Positions 22,026 to 31,630 of a stretch of DNA of 64,000 nucleotides are shown piece after piece. The notes beneath the pieces were generated by a model. The model made no database searches, was not told the DNA's origin, and was given only the letters and a program-made list of their open reading frames with translations. Position numbers and translations under genes: made by a program. This DNA comes from Saccharomycopsis malanga (lineage: Eukaryota; Ascomycota; Saccharomycetes; Ascoideales; Saccharomycopsidaceae): assembly GCA_004014935.1 (NCBI GenBank), contig CP025322.1:1-64000 (forward strand), written 5' to 3'. Position 1 is the first letter of the stretch. Every line of letters begins with the position of its first letter.

Positions 22026-24092
22026 TTTACTTTAGTCTTGATTGGTTTCTTGTTTTTCTGCTTTCTACATTTTCATTTCTTTTATCAGGATTTTTTTTTT
22101 TTTGCCCGTCTCGTTGCACTTTAGAATTTCTGAACACTAACTACTATTCTTTTCTCAACTTTTTGCTTCAAACAAGCTTTTATGTGACTTAGGTTACAAA
22201 CTTTTTAAATGAATAATGTTTACCTTTTTTTCTTATGTTGTAAAACACAGAATAACAGTTACTCAACAAGTTCCGAGAAAACCTTGCTTTGAAAAAGTAG
22301 ACCAATGACAGAAAAGAGTTTACAAGAAGATAATCTTGATGATTATACAAATGTACGTCATTTTGTGCCCAGCATCTTTTAATGGTCTGTTATTGTTGCG
22401 GAGAAATATTTTTCCATATTTGTATTGTGCCTAATTCGGCCAAGCGTTTTAATTACCCTGGAAAGTAATTCATTTGATTGGTTGAGATACAAGCTCCTAA
22501 AGAAAGGAAAACCCTCAAAGGTTCAAAATGTCTCGTTCCACGAAAATTTGTGACGTCATTTTTTATCTAAACTCTCATTGCTTGGTATATAACATTTTTA
22601 CGAAATAAATTTGTAAAAATAAAAATTGTGTTAATCCATAAATTGTCGAATGGCTTATGGAAAAATGCTCTCCAGTTTTTCCGCGTGTCATGCAAGAACT
22701 GCGTCGATAATTCCGGGGTGCATGATGTGACCTGCTGCACTCCTCACAAGAGATCTGCATGCATGATAGTCAAGAAAAGCACTTTTTTGACGAACATGAT
22801 AGTGGTTATGAGAAACTGAAATGACGTATTTTTTGAAGGATGATAATAACAAAACTAGAATATAGCTTCGAATGAGTGAATGTATCTGTGTCTTTTAACA
22901 AGATAGCACATAGTACTGTAAAAGTGGCAAGCTAAAAAAAGGCATGTCTTAAATCTAAGAATTATTACAATCTGAGGAGGTTCCAGCCTGGTCTCTTCCA
23001 AAAATGTAAAGGGAGTTGGTTTTGGCCTTACGGCCATTAAATTTAATGTAAATTTGAAACAATAGCTAATCCAATTAGCCTGAGACAAAATATAAGTCTT
23101 TTTACCTTCGGAAAATTCATTTGATCAAGGTATTGATTAAGAGGAAGAGCCACTCAATAGAAAAAATTGCCAAATACAAATACCTGTTATTGAAAAAAAT
23201 TTACTAACTTACTCTCAAAGATATCAATGTTTATTTTTTGTATTTGTAAAATCAAAGACTGACGATGTCTCTATATACTTTGCATATAATATATTCTGCC
23301 ATTCACTCGACTTGATTGAAATACACAACATGCCTCTTTTTTGTAATGTCTTAACCACAATCTATGTCTATCAAACATAATTACATTCCAGACTAGCCAA
23401 AACCTTCATACCCCCGCAAAGCATTACAGTTTCTGGTCAAAGGCTACCGATATATTCATGCAATTGTGTATATTGAAAAATATACAGTGTCTAGTCTTTC
23501 TACTCCTCCTTATAAACAACTAGTTGAATGCAGATCATTTTTTGAAAGACAGTATTCTAAGCTAGATCAAATGCATGTTCTTAAAAGCACAATATTATAC
23601 GCTTTTGGACATTCTTCCCCAATACCATTAATGAGATATAGGCTTGCGGAGACATGTGTGCGGCTAGGAAAATCTTGAGGTAAATCCTGAGGAAAATCCG
23701 ATGAAAATCGCTGATCCAGAGTTTATCCAGTTGAGGTGCACAATTGAGGGGATATAGCAATATAATATATGACAATTTGAAACACAATTGTCTTCAACAA
23801 TTGTTAAAACAATAGAAACATCACAATAGATTTCTTTTGATCCAGTATTTGCACCAGCACACTTTACATTGGGACGAACAACAGACGTCGAGAAGAAACA
23901 ATAAAGAAGATTTCCTAGGATAATTCTACGTAAATTGGCAAGGGCCCTTATTGAGAGGGTGAATTGAAAAATTCAAGTATAAAAAGGGCCCTTCAAAGCT
24001 ATATTTCCGAGAAGGTTTTATTGAAAATGTATTTTCACTATCATCTTTATCCAATAAACAATTATTTGTTGTCAGCCGCTCAATTTTTCAAA
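22026..24092. other. intergenic between glucoamylases 1 and 2
   Basis: About 2 kb without a supportable gene. A T run at 22089-22100 is in the 3' flank of the first gene. A TATA element (GTATAAAAAGG) at about 23977 lies 115 bases before the second ATG, and GGGCCCTT occurs on both sides of it. A GCGGGG core, possible for a Mig1-type factor, is near 23412. Confidence 0.55.
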
Positions 24093-25655
24093 ATGAAGTT
24101 TGCTACGCTTTTGGCCATATTTGGCACACTTGTCCATGCCTCTCCTTTGGGCAGAAAATTCACCAAGAGAGAAGCTCCTGGTTTTCATGCTTATGAAGGC
24201 TACAAGGTTGACACGTCTAGTTTGGACAACTTTATTGCTCAACAACCTGCTGTTTCGTGGTATTATCTTTTGCAAAACATTGACTATCCAGACGGCCAGC
24301 TCACCAGTGCTGTTCCAGGTGTAGTGATTGCCTCTCCATCTACATCTGGGCCAGACTATTACTACCAATGGACCAGAGACACGGCAATCACTTTCTTGAG
24401 TGTCATTGATGAAATCAAGGATCAAGGCGCTTTCAATGAGTCTTTGGGTGAGATTGTGGAGTATTTCATCAACAACACTTACACTTTGCAAAGAACTTCA
24501 AACCCAAGTGGCAACTTTGATGATGATAATCACAAGGGTTTAGGTGAAGCAAAGTTCAACACTGATGACAGTGCTTATACTGGTGCATGGGGAAGACCTC
24601 AAAATGATGGTCCTGCATTGAGATCTTATGCTATTGGCAAGTATTTGGATGTTGTTAAAGAGAAAAATGATGGAAAGTTGGTCTTGGCTGGAAAAGATGA
24701 TATTGTGTTTTCATCTACTGATGACGTTTACAGTAAAATCATCAAGCCAGACTTGGAATTTGTTGTTAATTATTGGTCCAGCACTGGTTTTGATGTCTGG
24801 GAAGAAAATCAAGGCAAACATTTCTTCACCAGTTTGGTTCAATTGAAGGCTGTCTCTTCTGGTGTTAAAATTGCTACTTCTCATGACGACTCTGACTTTG
24901 CTTCCACTTTGAGCTCCACCAAAGAATCACTCAACAACTTTATTTCTGGCAGTGAAAGTGGCTTTGTTAATGCCGAGGCCGGCCATATTGTCGAAAACCC
25001 AGACTTATACTCCTCCACCAGGGGCGGTTTGGATTCTGCGACTTTTATTGCCAGTATTCTCACCCATCCATTTGCTGACAAGGACGACTCGTTCCCTTTT
25101 GACTCCGACAACGAGTATGTCTTGCAATCCTTGTACTTGTTATTGAACGACAACAAAAAAAGATACAAGTTTAATGCTGACTATAAAGCTGGGGCTGCAA
25201 TTGGAAGATATCCAGAGGACGTCTATGATGGAGTTGGAAGCAGCCAAGGTAACCCTTGGTTCTTGTCCACTGCTTATGCTGGCCAAGTTTTCTATAAAAT
25301 TGCTTACAACTCCTTGGCTGGCTCTAAAGACTTGAAGATCAACAAACTTAACTATGACCTTTACAATGATTACATTATTGACTTGTCCGCCATCGACTCC
25401 AACTACAAGTCCTCTGACAGCGTCACCATCGAACACGGCTCTGACAATTACAACAAGGCCATCTCTAATTTGATTGCCTTTGGTGACTCATTCGTACAAG
25501 TAATCTTGGACCATATCAGCCCAGACGGCTCCTTAGCAGAGGAAATCGATAGAGACTCTGGTGAACCAACTGGTGCCATTTCCCTAACTTGGAGTAGTGG
25601 TGCATTCTACGATACCATCAAACTTCGTTCTGCCACCATTGCTTTGCAAAAATAA
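24093..25655 (+). CDS. secreted GH15 glucoamylase 2
   Basis: A 520-aa paralogue of the preceding gene and probably the closest of the three to the Saccharomycopsis enzyme. I start it at the ATG at 24093 (MKFATLLAIFGTLVHASPLG), because upstream in-frame codons precede or overlap the TATA box. The signal peptide is followed by a Kex2 site (KFTKR). The catalytic Glu pair lies in DVWEENQG (first Glu about residue 237) and LAEEIDR (about 483). The substrate-binding WTRD, WGRPQNDGPALR and GNPWFL motifs are intact. No starch-binding domain. Confidence 0.93.
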   Translation: MKFATLLAIFGTLVHASPLGRKFTKREAPGFHAYEGYKVDTSSLDNFIAQQPAVSWYYLLQNIDYPDGQLTSAVPGVVIASPSTSGPDYYYQWTRDTAITFLSVIDEIKDQGAFNESLGEIVEYFINNTYTLQRTSNPSGNFDDDNHKGLGEAKFNTDDSAYTGAWGRPQNDGPALRSYAIGKYLDVVKEKNDGKLVLAGKDDIVFSSTDDVYSKIIKPDLEFVVNYWSSTGFDVWEENQGKHFFTSLVQLKAVSSGVKIATSHDDSDFASTLSSTKESLNNFISGSESGFVNAEAGHIVENPDLYSSTRGGLDSATFIASILTHPFADKDDSFPFDSDNEYVLQSLYLLLNDNKKRYKFNADYKAGAAIGRYPEDVYDGVGSSQGNPWFLSTAYAGQVFYKIAYNSLAGSKDLKINKLNYDLYNDYIIDLSAIDSNYKSSDSVTIEHGSDNYNKAISNLIAFGDSFVQVILDHISPDGSLAEEIDRDSGEPTGAISLTWSSGAFYDTIKLRSATIALQK

Positions 25656-26414
25656 GCAAGTAGCAATGACAAAGGTGAACCAATGTTTTTTTTTTGTTCT
25701 TCTTCTTAACAGAATGCTTTTCCGTTTTTGATTTTATACATTCTTTGACTTTTCTCTGGCAGTATTGATGCTTTTCTTTCCTTTTAGGTAAATTTCCCAA
25801 GTTCCAAAAAAAAATTTTTATCTGTTTTTTTCAAGTTCTATATAGTTATTCTAACTTAAATTCACACCTTTGTCGATTTGCAATCTTGGTAAAATCTTGT
25901 ATAATAACCTTTACTATTGAAACAGTGTTTTCAACGGTTCTCAACATAAAAAGAATCTATCTCACCTACAGTCCGAAAATTATTACCTTTTTATTGCAAA
26001 CACTCAAGAAAAAATATGTAGAAACGAAACACATCAAGCTATACAACGTTTACTGAAATCATCTATTTTCATCTACTTGAAATTGTTATACAAATATTCA
26101 AATGACGTCATTAACAACATCACTATTGGCAATCCATTTTCTAACATTCACAAGCCTTTAAATATCCGTTTTCCCCAGATTTGATATGTATTTTAGTATG
26201 GTCGCACGATGCATGTGGCCCGTTATTTGTGTGATCGATGATCTCATCTGAAATGACAGAAAAACCAAATGTTAGACATAAATCTTCGAATCACTCTGTC
26301 TACCAAAGCAATCAACGAGCTTTGCCGGAGTCAACGAAAATTATATAAGAGGCAGATTTGTTTTCCAGAAAGCTTGGGTTAATAGTTTGCCCATACAGAA
26401 TCATTTCGATAGAC
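25656..26414. other. intergenic between glucoamylases 2 and 3
   Basis: The 3' flank of gene 2 and the promoter of gene 3. A TATA-like TTATATAAGAGG lies at about 26341, some 70 bases before the start. Nothing else is recognised. Confidence 0.55.
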
Positions 26415-27998
26415 ATGCGGATGTTCTTATTTAGTTTATTGTTTTGGTTTACTTTAGCCGAGGCTTTAGTGGCAATCCCACCTCAGCTACAACAAGTAGT
26501 ATTGAATGAGAATGGCTATTCGCCTTTGAAGACCAAACAGATTATCAATCGTAATGATTTCAAGTCGTGGCTTGAAATCCAGCCAGAATTATCGATATAT
26601 CATATATTGAACAACATTGGGGGATCAGGATACAATAACGAATTGCCTAATGGTGTCGTCATCGCTTCAAACTCCAAAGAAGCACCAAACTACTATTATC
26701 TGTGGGTTAGAGACTCTGCCCTCACAATCAACTCCTTGGTGACTTATTTGAATGATGTGGAATATAATAACAAATCTATAGCCATGGCTGTTGAATATTA
26801 CATTAACAACAACTACGTGTTGCAAAGGCTATCCAATCCAAGTGGCACTTTTGAAAATGGAGGGTTGGGCGAGCCAAAGTTTCATGTCAATAATACAGCC
26901 TTTATCGACAATTGGGGAAGACCCCAAAACGACGGCCCAGCATTACGAGCCATTACAATCATAAATTATGTGAATCTAGTTAACAAATATAATAATGGTA
27001 AATTGTTGATTGCAGCCTCCCATGATTCGCACTTCAACTCTTCAGCTGATATTTATTGGAATATTATAAAACCTGACTTGGAATATGTATGTACTCATTG
27101 GGATGCAGATGGCTTCGATTTATGGGAAGAAATTAAAGGTAAGCACTTTTTTACCTCATTAGTACAGTTGAAAGCGTTGAAAAAGGGGTCTTTAGTTGCT
27201 AAACTGTATGATGACCATATATTCGCTAAACATTTGAGAAAAGTAGCAGTAAAAATCCTGCATTTTATTGATTTTGAATCACATTTCATAAACGACAAGT
27301 TGCATCGTATCAATGAAAATCCGATAGCCAACCATAAGGCTGGATTGGATATTGCAACCGTTATTGCTTCCTTGATTACCCATGCTGCTTCTAATGATAT
27401 TGATGATAATCAAGGATTCGAATTGCCTTACGACGTGGACGATTCCTATATTTTGAACTCTCTTCATGGTTTCATAAAAGACCAAAAGAAACGATACATA
27501 ATAAATCAAGATGACCATCACGGCATAAGTTTGGGGAGATATCCGAATGATGTCTACGATGGCGTGGGGGTTTCTCTAGGAAACCCATGGTTTTTGTCTA
27601 ATGCCTACGCTGCTACTTACTTTTATAAAAAAATTTACAAATTGGCGACAAAGGAAACCGATTTGGTAATCTTCAAGGAAACTTATGATTTCTATAATGA
27701 ATTCATTTATCACTTGAACCAGATTGATGAAAATTATACAAACCAACAGTTTTTAGTAGTTCCTTATCAATCAGACAATTTCAAAAAAATTGTTTCAAGA
27801 TTATTTTCATTCGGGGATTCGTTCTTGAAACTCATATTGTATCATATAACAAGCGAGTGCGAGTTGAGTGAACAGTTTCACAGAACCACCGGCTATTCAC
27901 AAGGAGCAACAAACTTGACATGGAGCTATAGCAGCGTTTGGCAAGCAATTCGCGAAAGAACTTTGGTGACTAAATTGCCCGTTGATTTGAATGTTTGA
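26415..27998 (+). CDS. GH15 glucoamylase 3, divergent paralogue
   Basis: A 527-aa family member starting at ATG 26415 or 26421 (MRMFLFSLLFWF...), with a signal peptide. Unlike its two neighbours it has no KR processing site after the signal. It is also far more diverged and AT/Asn-rich: SIYHILNNIGG replaces SWYYLLQNIDYP and LWVRD replaces QWTRD. The catalytic Glu in LWEEIKG (about residue 238) and LSEQFHR (about 486) remain, as do WGRPQNDGPALRA, GRYPNDVYDGVG and GNPWFL. The frame is intact, so an active enzyme with shifted specificity is likely, but relaxed selection cannot be excluded. Confidence 0.88.
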   Translation: MRMFLFSLLFWFTLAEALVAIPPQLQQVVLNENGYSPLKTKQIINRNDFKSWLEIQPELSIYHILNNIGGSGYNNELPNGVVIASNSKEAPNYYYLWVRDSALTINSLVTYLNDVEYNNKSIAMAVEYYINNNYVLQRLSNPSGTFENGGLGEPKFHVNNTAFIDNWGRPQNDGPALRAITIINYVNLVNKYNNGKLLIAASHDSHFNSSADIYWNIIKPDLEYVCTHWDADGFDLWEEIKGKHFFTSLVQLKALKKGSLVAKLYDDHIFAKHLRKVAVKILHFIDFESHFINDKLHRINENPIANHKAGLDIATVIASLITHAASNDIDDNQGFELPYDVDDSYILNSLHGFIKDQKKRYIINQDDHHGISLGRYPNDVYDGVGVSLGNPWFLSNAYAATYFYKKIYKLATKETDLVIFKETYDFYNEFIYHLNQIDENYTNQQFLVVPYQSDNFKKIVSRLFSFGDSFLKLILYHITSECELSEQFHRTTGYSQGATNLTWSYSSVWQAIRERTLVTKLPVDLNV

Positions 27999-28834
27999 CG
28001 ATTACTTTTCTTATTTTCTTTTTTCTTTTTCCTCTTCATCTTTATCTTTTTTCTTCATCTTTTTCTTTTCTTTGTTATTCTCGTGCTTTTTGCATGGACG
28101 GTTGAGTTATTTGGGAAACATTTAGAATTTTTTGGACACATTTCCGTTTGGTTTTCAATTCCTGCTTTATAAACTTGATTCTTAATAAATTTTATTTGGG
28201 GTTATATTATCTTTAGCGCGTATATATGGAACTGGCATGTAGTGGGCTCGAATCATAAGATTATCATTGTTATATTAACTTTAAGAGACTAAGGGGAAGT
28301 TACTGGGAGGATTTACTGTCCATTTACAATTGGTGATTGCACAATGTAACAGTTTCACTAAGGTTGCAGTAATATTACAATAATCTTGAAAGAGAAATGT
28401 TAGAGGGAAAAAATAATCAAAAGTTGACAAATGTATCCAATAATAGTTCAAGGGATTTTTATGAATAATGGAAATCGATTTGAGAAAATTTGTTTTCGAC
28501 AATTAAACAAAATTCGAGCTTAAATATTAAAGTATGCATCATTTTAGGTAGAAAAGATCATTAGGAGAGAATTTGCCTACTTTTCAATGTACCGAATCTA
28601 TGAACAGTCAGTTTTCTGTATCCTGAGATCTACCAGTACTACACATTGGGCTCTATATTTTGGCGCGTCTTTTGTAGGGACGCGCGCGCTCTTAAAAAAC
28701 TGAAAAACTAATAAAAACAGACGCGTCTTAATTTTCTTTACCATACGTTATCCTATATAATTGAAAATAATTGAATATAACAAGAGAACTGGACAATTGA
28801 CTTGAAGGCTTTATACCAGCAATAGACGGTGGCA
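27999..28834. other. intergenic, glucoamylase 3 to SPT21
   Basis: A C/T-rich 3' flank follows the glucoamylase. The SPT21-proximal 200 bases hold the MCB cluster listed separately. No gene is seen. Confidence 0.6.
28662..28726. promoter_or_regulatory. MCB-type (ACGCGT) cluster upstream of SPT21
   Basis: GGCGCGTC at 28662, GACGCGCGCGC at 28679-28689 and a perfect ACGCGT at 28721-28726, about 110-170 bases before the start codon. ACGCGT is the MBF (Mbp1-Swi6) site driving G1/S transcription. Budding-yeast SPT21 is cell-cycle regulated and activates histone genes, so the site makes functional sense. Use in vivo is inferred. Confidence 0.6.
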
Positions 28835-30718
28835 ATGATACTTAAAATACTTTATACTCTCAATAATGACAGCAAGAATCTTTATCTTTGCAAGTCTTCC
28901 ACAACGAAACTTGATAACTTCAACTTCAAGGTGGTGAAGCTTATAAGGCCTAACAATACACCCCAGCTTATAGGGCTCGTGAACCTTCGAGACTGCATTT
29001 CATTAGTTTTACGCTCCAGTCCAGAGCTTTTTCAGATGAACGGTATTTATGCTGATAACGATGGACAGAGACGTATAAAGGTAGCTGACTATTCTGTGTA
29101 TAATAAGGACATTTTGGAAGAGGACAGCCCGTTGGTAGGCCATGGATCTGCCAGAAGTATGATAGAAGAGAAGGGGAAACCAGGAGAACAAGAACAGTCG
29201 GTTATAGCGGGATTTATGCTGAAAAACTTGAATTTTCTTCTACATAACACTACAGAGACTAAAGAAGACGAGGAGCACAACGAGATGCCCGCTAGTAATG
29301 ATAGCCGCGTTGTTGTGGAGCAGCTGCCTTCTAAATATATGAACAGTAATCTATACAGCTTAGAGATCAAGTTGGAGTTTATTAGATATTACAAGGAGTA
29401 CGAGACACGCGAACATCACAATGAATCATCGGAATACCAGTCAAAAGCCATCAAAAAACCTGTGTTTGCGACAAAGAGAAAAACTAATTCTATAAAGGCA
29501 CCAAAAGCTTCAAGAACTTTGTCGCTTCCTGTCTTTATTCCAGAGGGATTCAGCATTGATAACCAGCCAAATACTAACGGAAAGAAGAAATTGCAAAAGA
29601 AACCCAACGCCACACAGTCAAAGTATTTGAAAGAAAAGCTATTTGAAGCGGACTCGTACAACGACCAGCCGGAGTCTCCTAGTTGTATTAATTGCGAGGC
29701 CCAAAAGTCGTCACGCTGGTCGTGGTTCAAGGGCGCGTCAAGCGAAAAAGGGCACGCCATTGAAGGTTTAATTTGTAAAGAATGCGATGAATATTACAAG
29801 GAACATGACAAAATGAAACCTATCAAACAACAGCCTAAAGGTAAAAAGCCTAGCAAGACAAAGAAACGTAAATCTTCGAATGGAAGCGACAGCGATCCAG
29901 AAAACCAAGCAAAAGGGAACGTATCAAAAAAGGCCAAATCTAGTTCTATTGCAAACATAGCAGAAACGTTAGCGAAGAACCGTTCTGTGCTTAACAAAGA
30001 AAAGAACTCTTCCAGAGAAAGTTACAGAAGAATGACTGCATCGTCCCCAATTTACGACAAATACCAACTTTTGGAGACAAATGATATAGAGGAAAAGTTG
30101 GAAAAACTACAAAATAACAACCAGGAAATGTCTCGCGATTACAGCACACATAATATCACCTCCTCGCCAAAGATCAATGATACCCACTGGGACATTGATC
30201 AAATTACCGATATTTTGAAAACACCATGCAAAAACATACAGCAAGCCACTTTACAAAATGATATTAAACTCGGCGCTAGCCCTGGTTTTCAGTCTCCAAA
30301 TTCCAAGTGGTTATCTCACATGTTAAAAACAATAGGAACGCATCCTGATTCGCCTACCCTTGGCTCTGGACAGATACAGGACTTTGGCTTCTCATCCGTT
30401 GGTTTACCTGTGGAGCCACTTGTAGCTGCAGACACTCCACGGAAAAAGGTGTCACGGTTGACAGAAACGTTGAAACAAATTGAACAACAAGAACTAGCGA
30501 AATCAACGCCTACTCATGACGGAATCTACAATTTTGATTTCGAAGGACTGTCACATGAAACAGGAAAGAAACTAGACAGTGACGATAGTAGCCATTCGGG
30601 ATTAAATGGCCATAAAGAAAGCTCCTCGCTACCTTCATCTCCATTAGATCCAGCTGGCTTGGAAAAATCAATGGCCCAGGAACAAACTGACGCCATAAGG
30701 GCCAACGTCGTACTTTAA
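28835..30718 (+). CDS. SPT21: Spt21/Ams2-type histone-gene regulator with GATA-like finger
   Basis: A 627-aa nuclear regulator. The N-terminus (about 1-185), with ILKILYTLNN, LVNLRDCISLVLRSSPEL and DYSVYNKDI, has the pattern of Spt21. A GATA-like zinc finger follows at about 284-325 (CINC, then SRWSW, then CKEC), then a basic Lys-rich stretch and a Ser-rich C-terminus. Fission-yeast Ams2 pairs this kind of N-domain with a GATA finger, while Saccharomyces Spt21 lacks an obvious one. The likely role is S-phase activation of core histone genes. The ATG at 28835 is preferred because nothing upstream in frame is an ATG. It could instead be described as a plain GATA factor, but the N-domain argues against that. 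Confidence 0.72.
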   Translation: MILKILYTLNNDSKNLYLCKSSTTKLDNFNFKVVKLIRPNNTPQLIGLVNLRDCISLVLRSSPELFQMNGIYADNDGQRRIKVADYSVYNKDILEEDSPLVGHGSARSMIEEKGKPGEQEQSVIAGFMLKNLNFLLHNTTETKEDEEHNEMPASNDSRVVVEQLPSKYMNSNLYSLEIKLEFIRYYKEYETREHHNESSEYQSKAIKKPVFATKRKTNSIKAPKASRTLSLPVFIPEGFSIDNQPNTNGKKKLQKKPNATQSKYLKEKLFEADSYNDQPESPSCINCEAQKSSRWSWFKGASSEKGHAIEGLICKECDEYYKEHDKMKPIKQQPKGKKPSKTKKRKSSNGSDSDPENQAKGNVSKKAKSSSIANIAETLAKNRSVLNKEKNSSRESYRRMTASSPIYDKYQLLETNDIEEKLEKLQNNNQEMSRDYSTHNITSSPKINDTHWDIDQITDILKTPCKNIQQATLQNDIKLGASPGFQSPNSKWLSHMLKTIGTHPDSPTLGSGQIQDFGFSSVGLPVEPLVAADTPRKKVSRLTETLKQIEQQELAKSTPTHDGIYNFDFEGLSHETGKKLDSDDSSHSGLNGHKESSSLPSSPLDPAGLEKSMAQEQTDAIRANVVL

Positions 30719-30762
30719 TCTCATGTAATATACAATTCATTCATACTGTTTTCTTTTCTTTG

Positions 30763-30763
<1 letters not shown>

Positions 30764-30803
<40 letters not shown>
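30764..30803 (+). terminator. 40-nt T run after SPT21
   Basis: An uninterrupted run of about 40 T, 46 bases after the SPT21 stop codon. It probably forms part of the 3'-end region. The exact length may be unstable in assembly. Confidence 0.5.
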
Positions 30804-30804
<1 letters not shown>

Positions 30805-31630
30805 TAATTGAGTCAGTTGAATCTAGGTATAAAGGAGTTTACATTAGTTGCTTCACAGTGAACTTGCAACCATGTAACCAATTTTAATACTTAAATGTAA
30901 AGAATGAAAAACAGATTTATTGTCTTATAGTGAGCTATCAGAAAAACATGCAAAAAGAATGGTAAAAAAGATAGTGTTAAAATATTTGACTCTTTTTCTT
31001 AGATGTTTTTAAGTACTACTAAATCTATTTAACGGTTTTATCAAATAAATGGCGCTAAATGCTCCACATTTCTGAATAATACAAAGAACTGAAAAGAGAA
31101 AATTTAAATTTTAACAAGGTACAGACGACAACTAGATAATAACTGGGGACATAGCCATGAGGCTGTTCTTATTGTTACTTAGGGATCGCACAAGTCGCTA
31201 GAGGAGCGTTTGACTTTCAAAATTACAATGAAAATAAAAGGATAAATGGAAATCAGCTAGTCATTAACAAATGAAACAAGCATGTATGAATGACTTATCA
31301 TTATTGTTGATAATATAGTTGAGTTGTTGTCCAGGCAGGTGTTATCCTTTTGCATCAATTTCAACACCACAGTACCTAACCAAGCAGGTTGGTATTAGTA
31401 TACCATCTGATAGCAACGTCATCATGCATAAAACTTGCAGCCCTTATTACACATGATATTACCCGCCTTTGCCATCACCTTCATCGTCATCGAGGCCCTT
31501 CTGGCCTTAGAGTGTTAGTAGACAGCAAGACAAATTGAAAGACCAGAGTGGATATATAAGTATTGAAGACAAATTGTTCTTTTGTTTTGCAGTTGCAGTT
31601 TTTTGATAGTCTGTAACTAAACGGTTGGCA
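30804..31630. other. intergenic, SPT21 3' flank and OSH promoter
   Basis: About 800 bases of AT-rich DNA with no gene seen. Confidence 0.6.

Noticed and set aside
22480-22530. GGTTCAAAATG with an upstream TGGTTGAGATA, resembling Pol III boxes
   Set aside because: Both boxes miss key consensus positions and the stems do not form.
28230-28270. GGGCTCGAATC, similar to a tRNA B box
   Set aside because: No A box at suitable spacing, no stems, no repeat partner.
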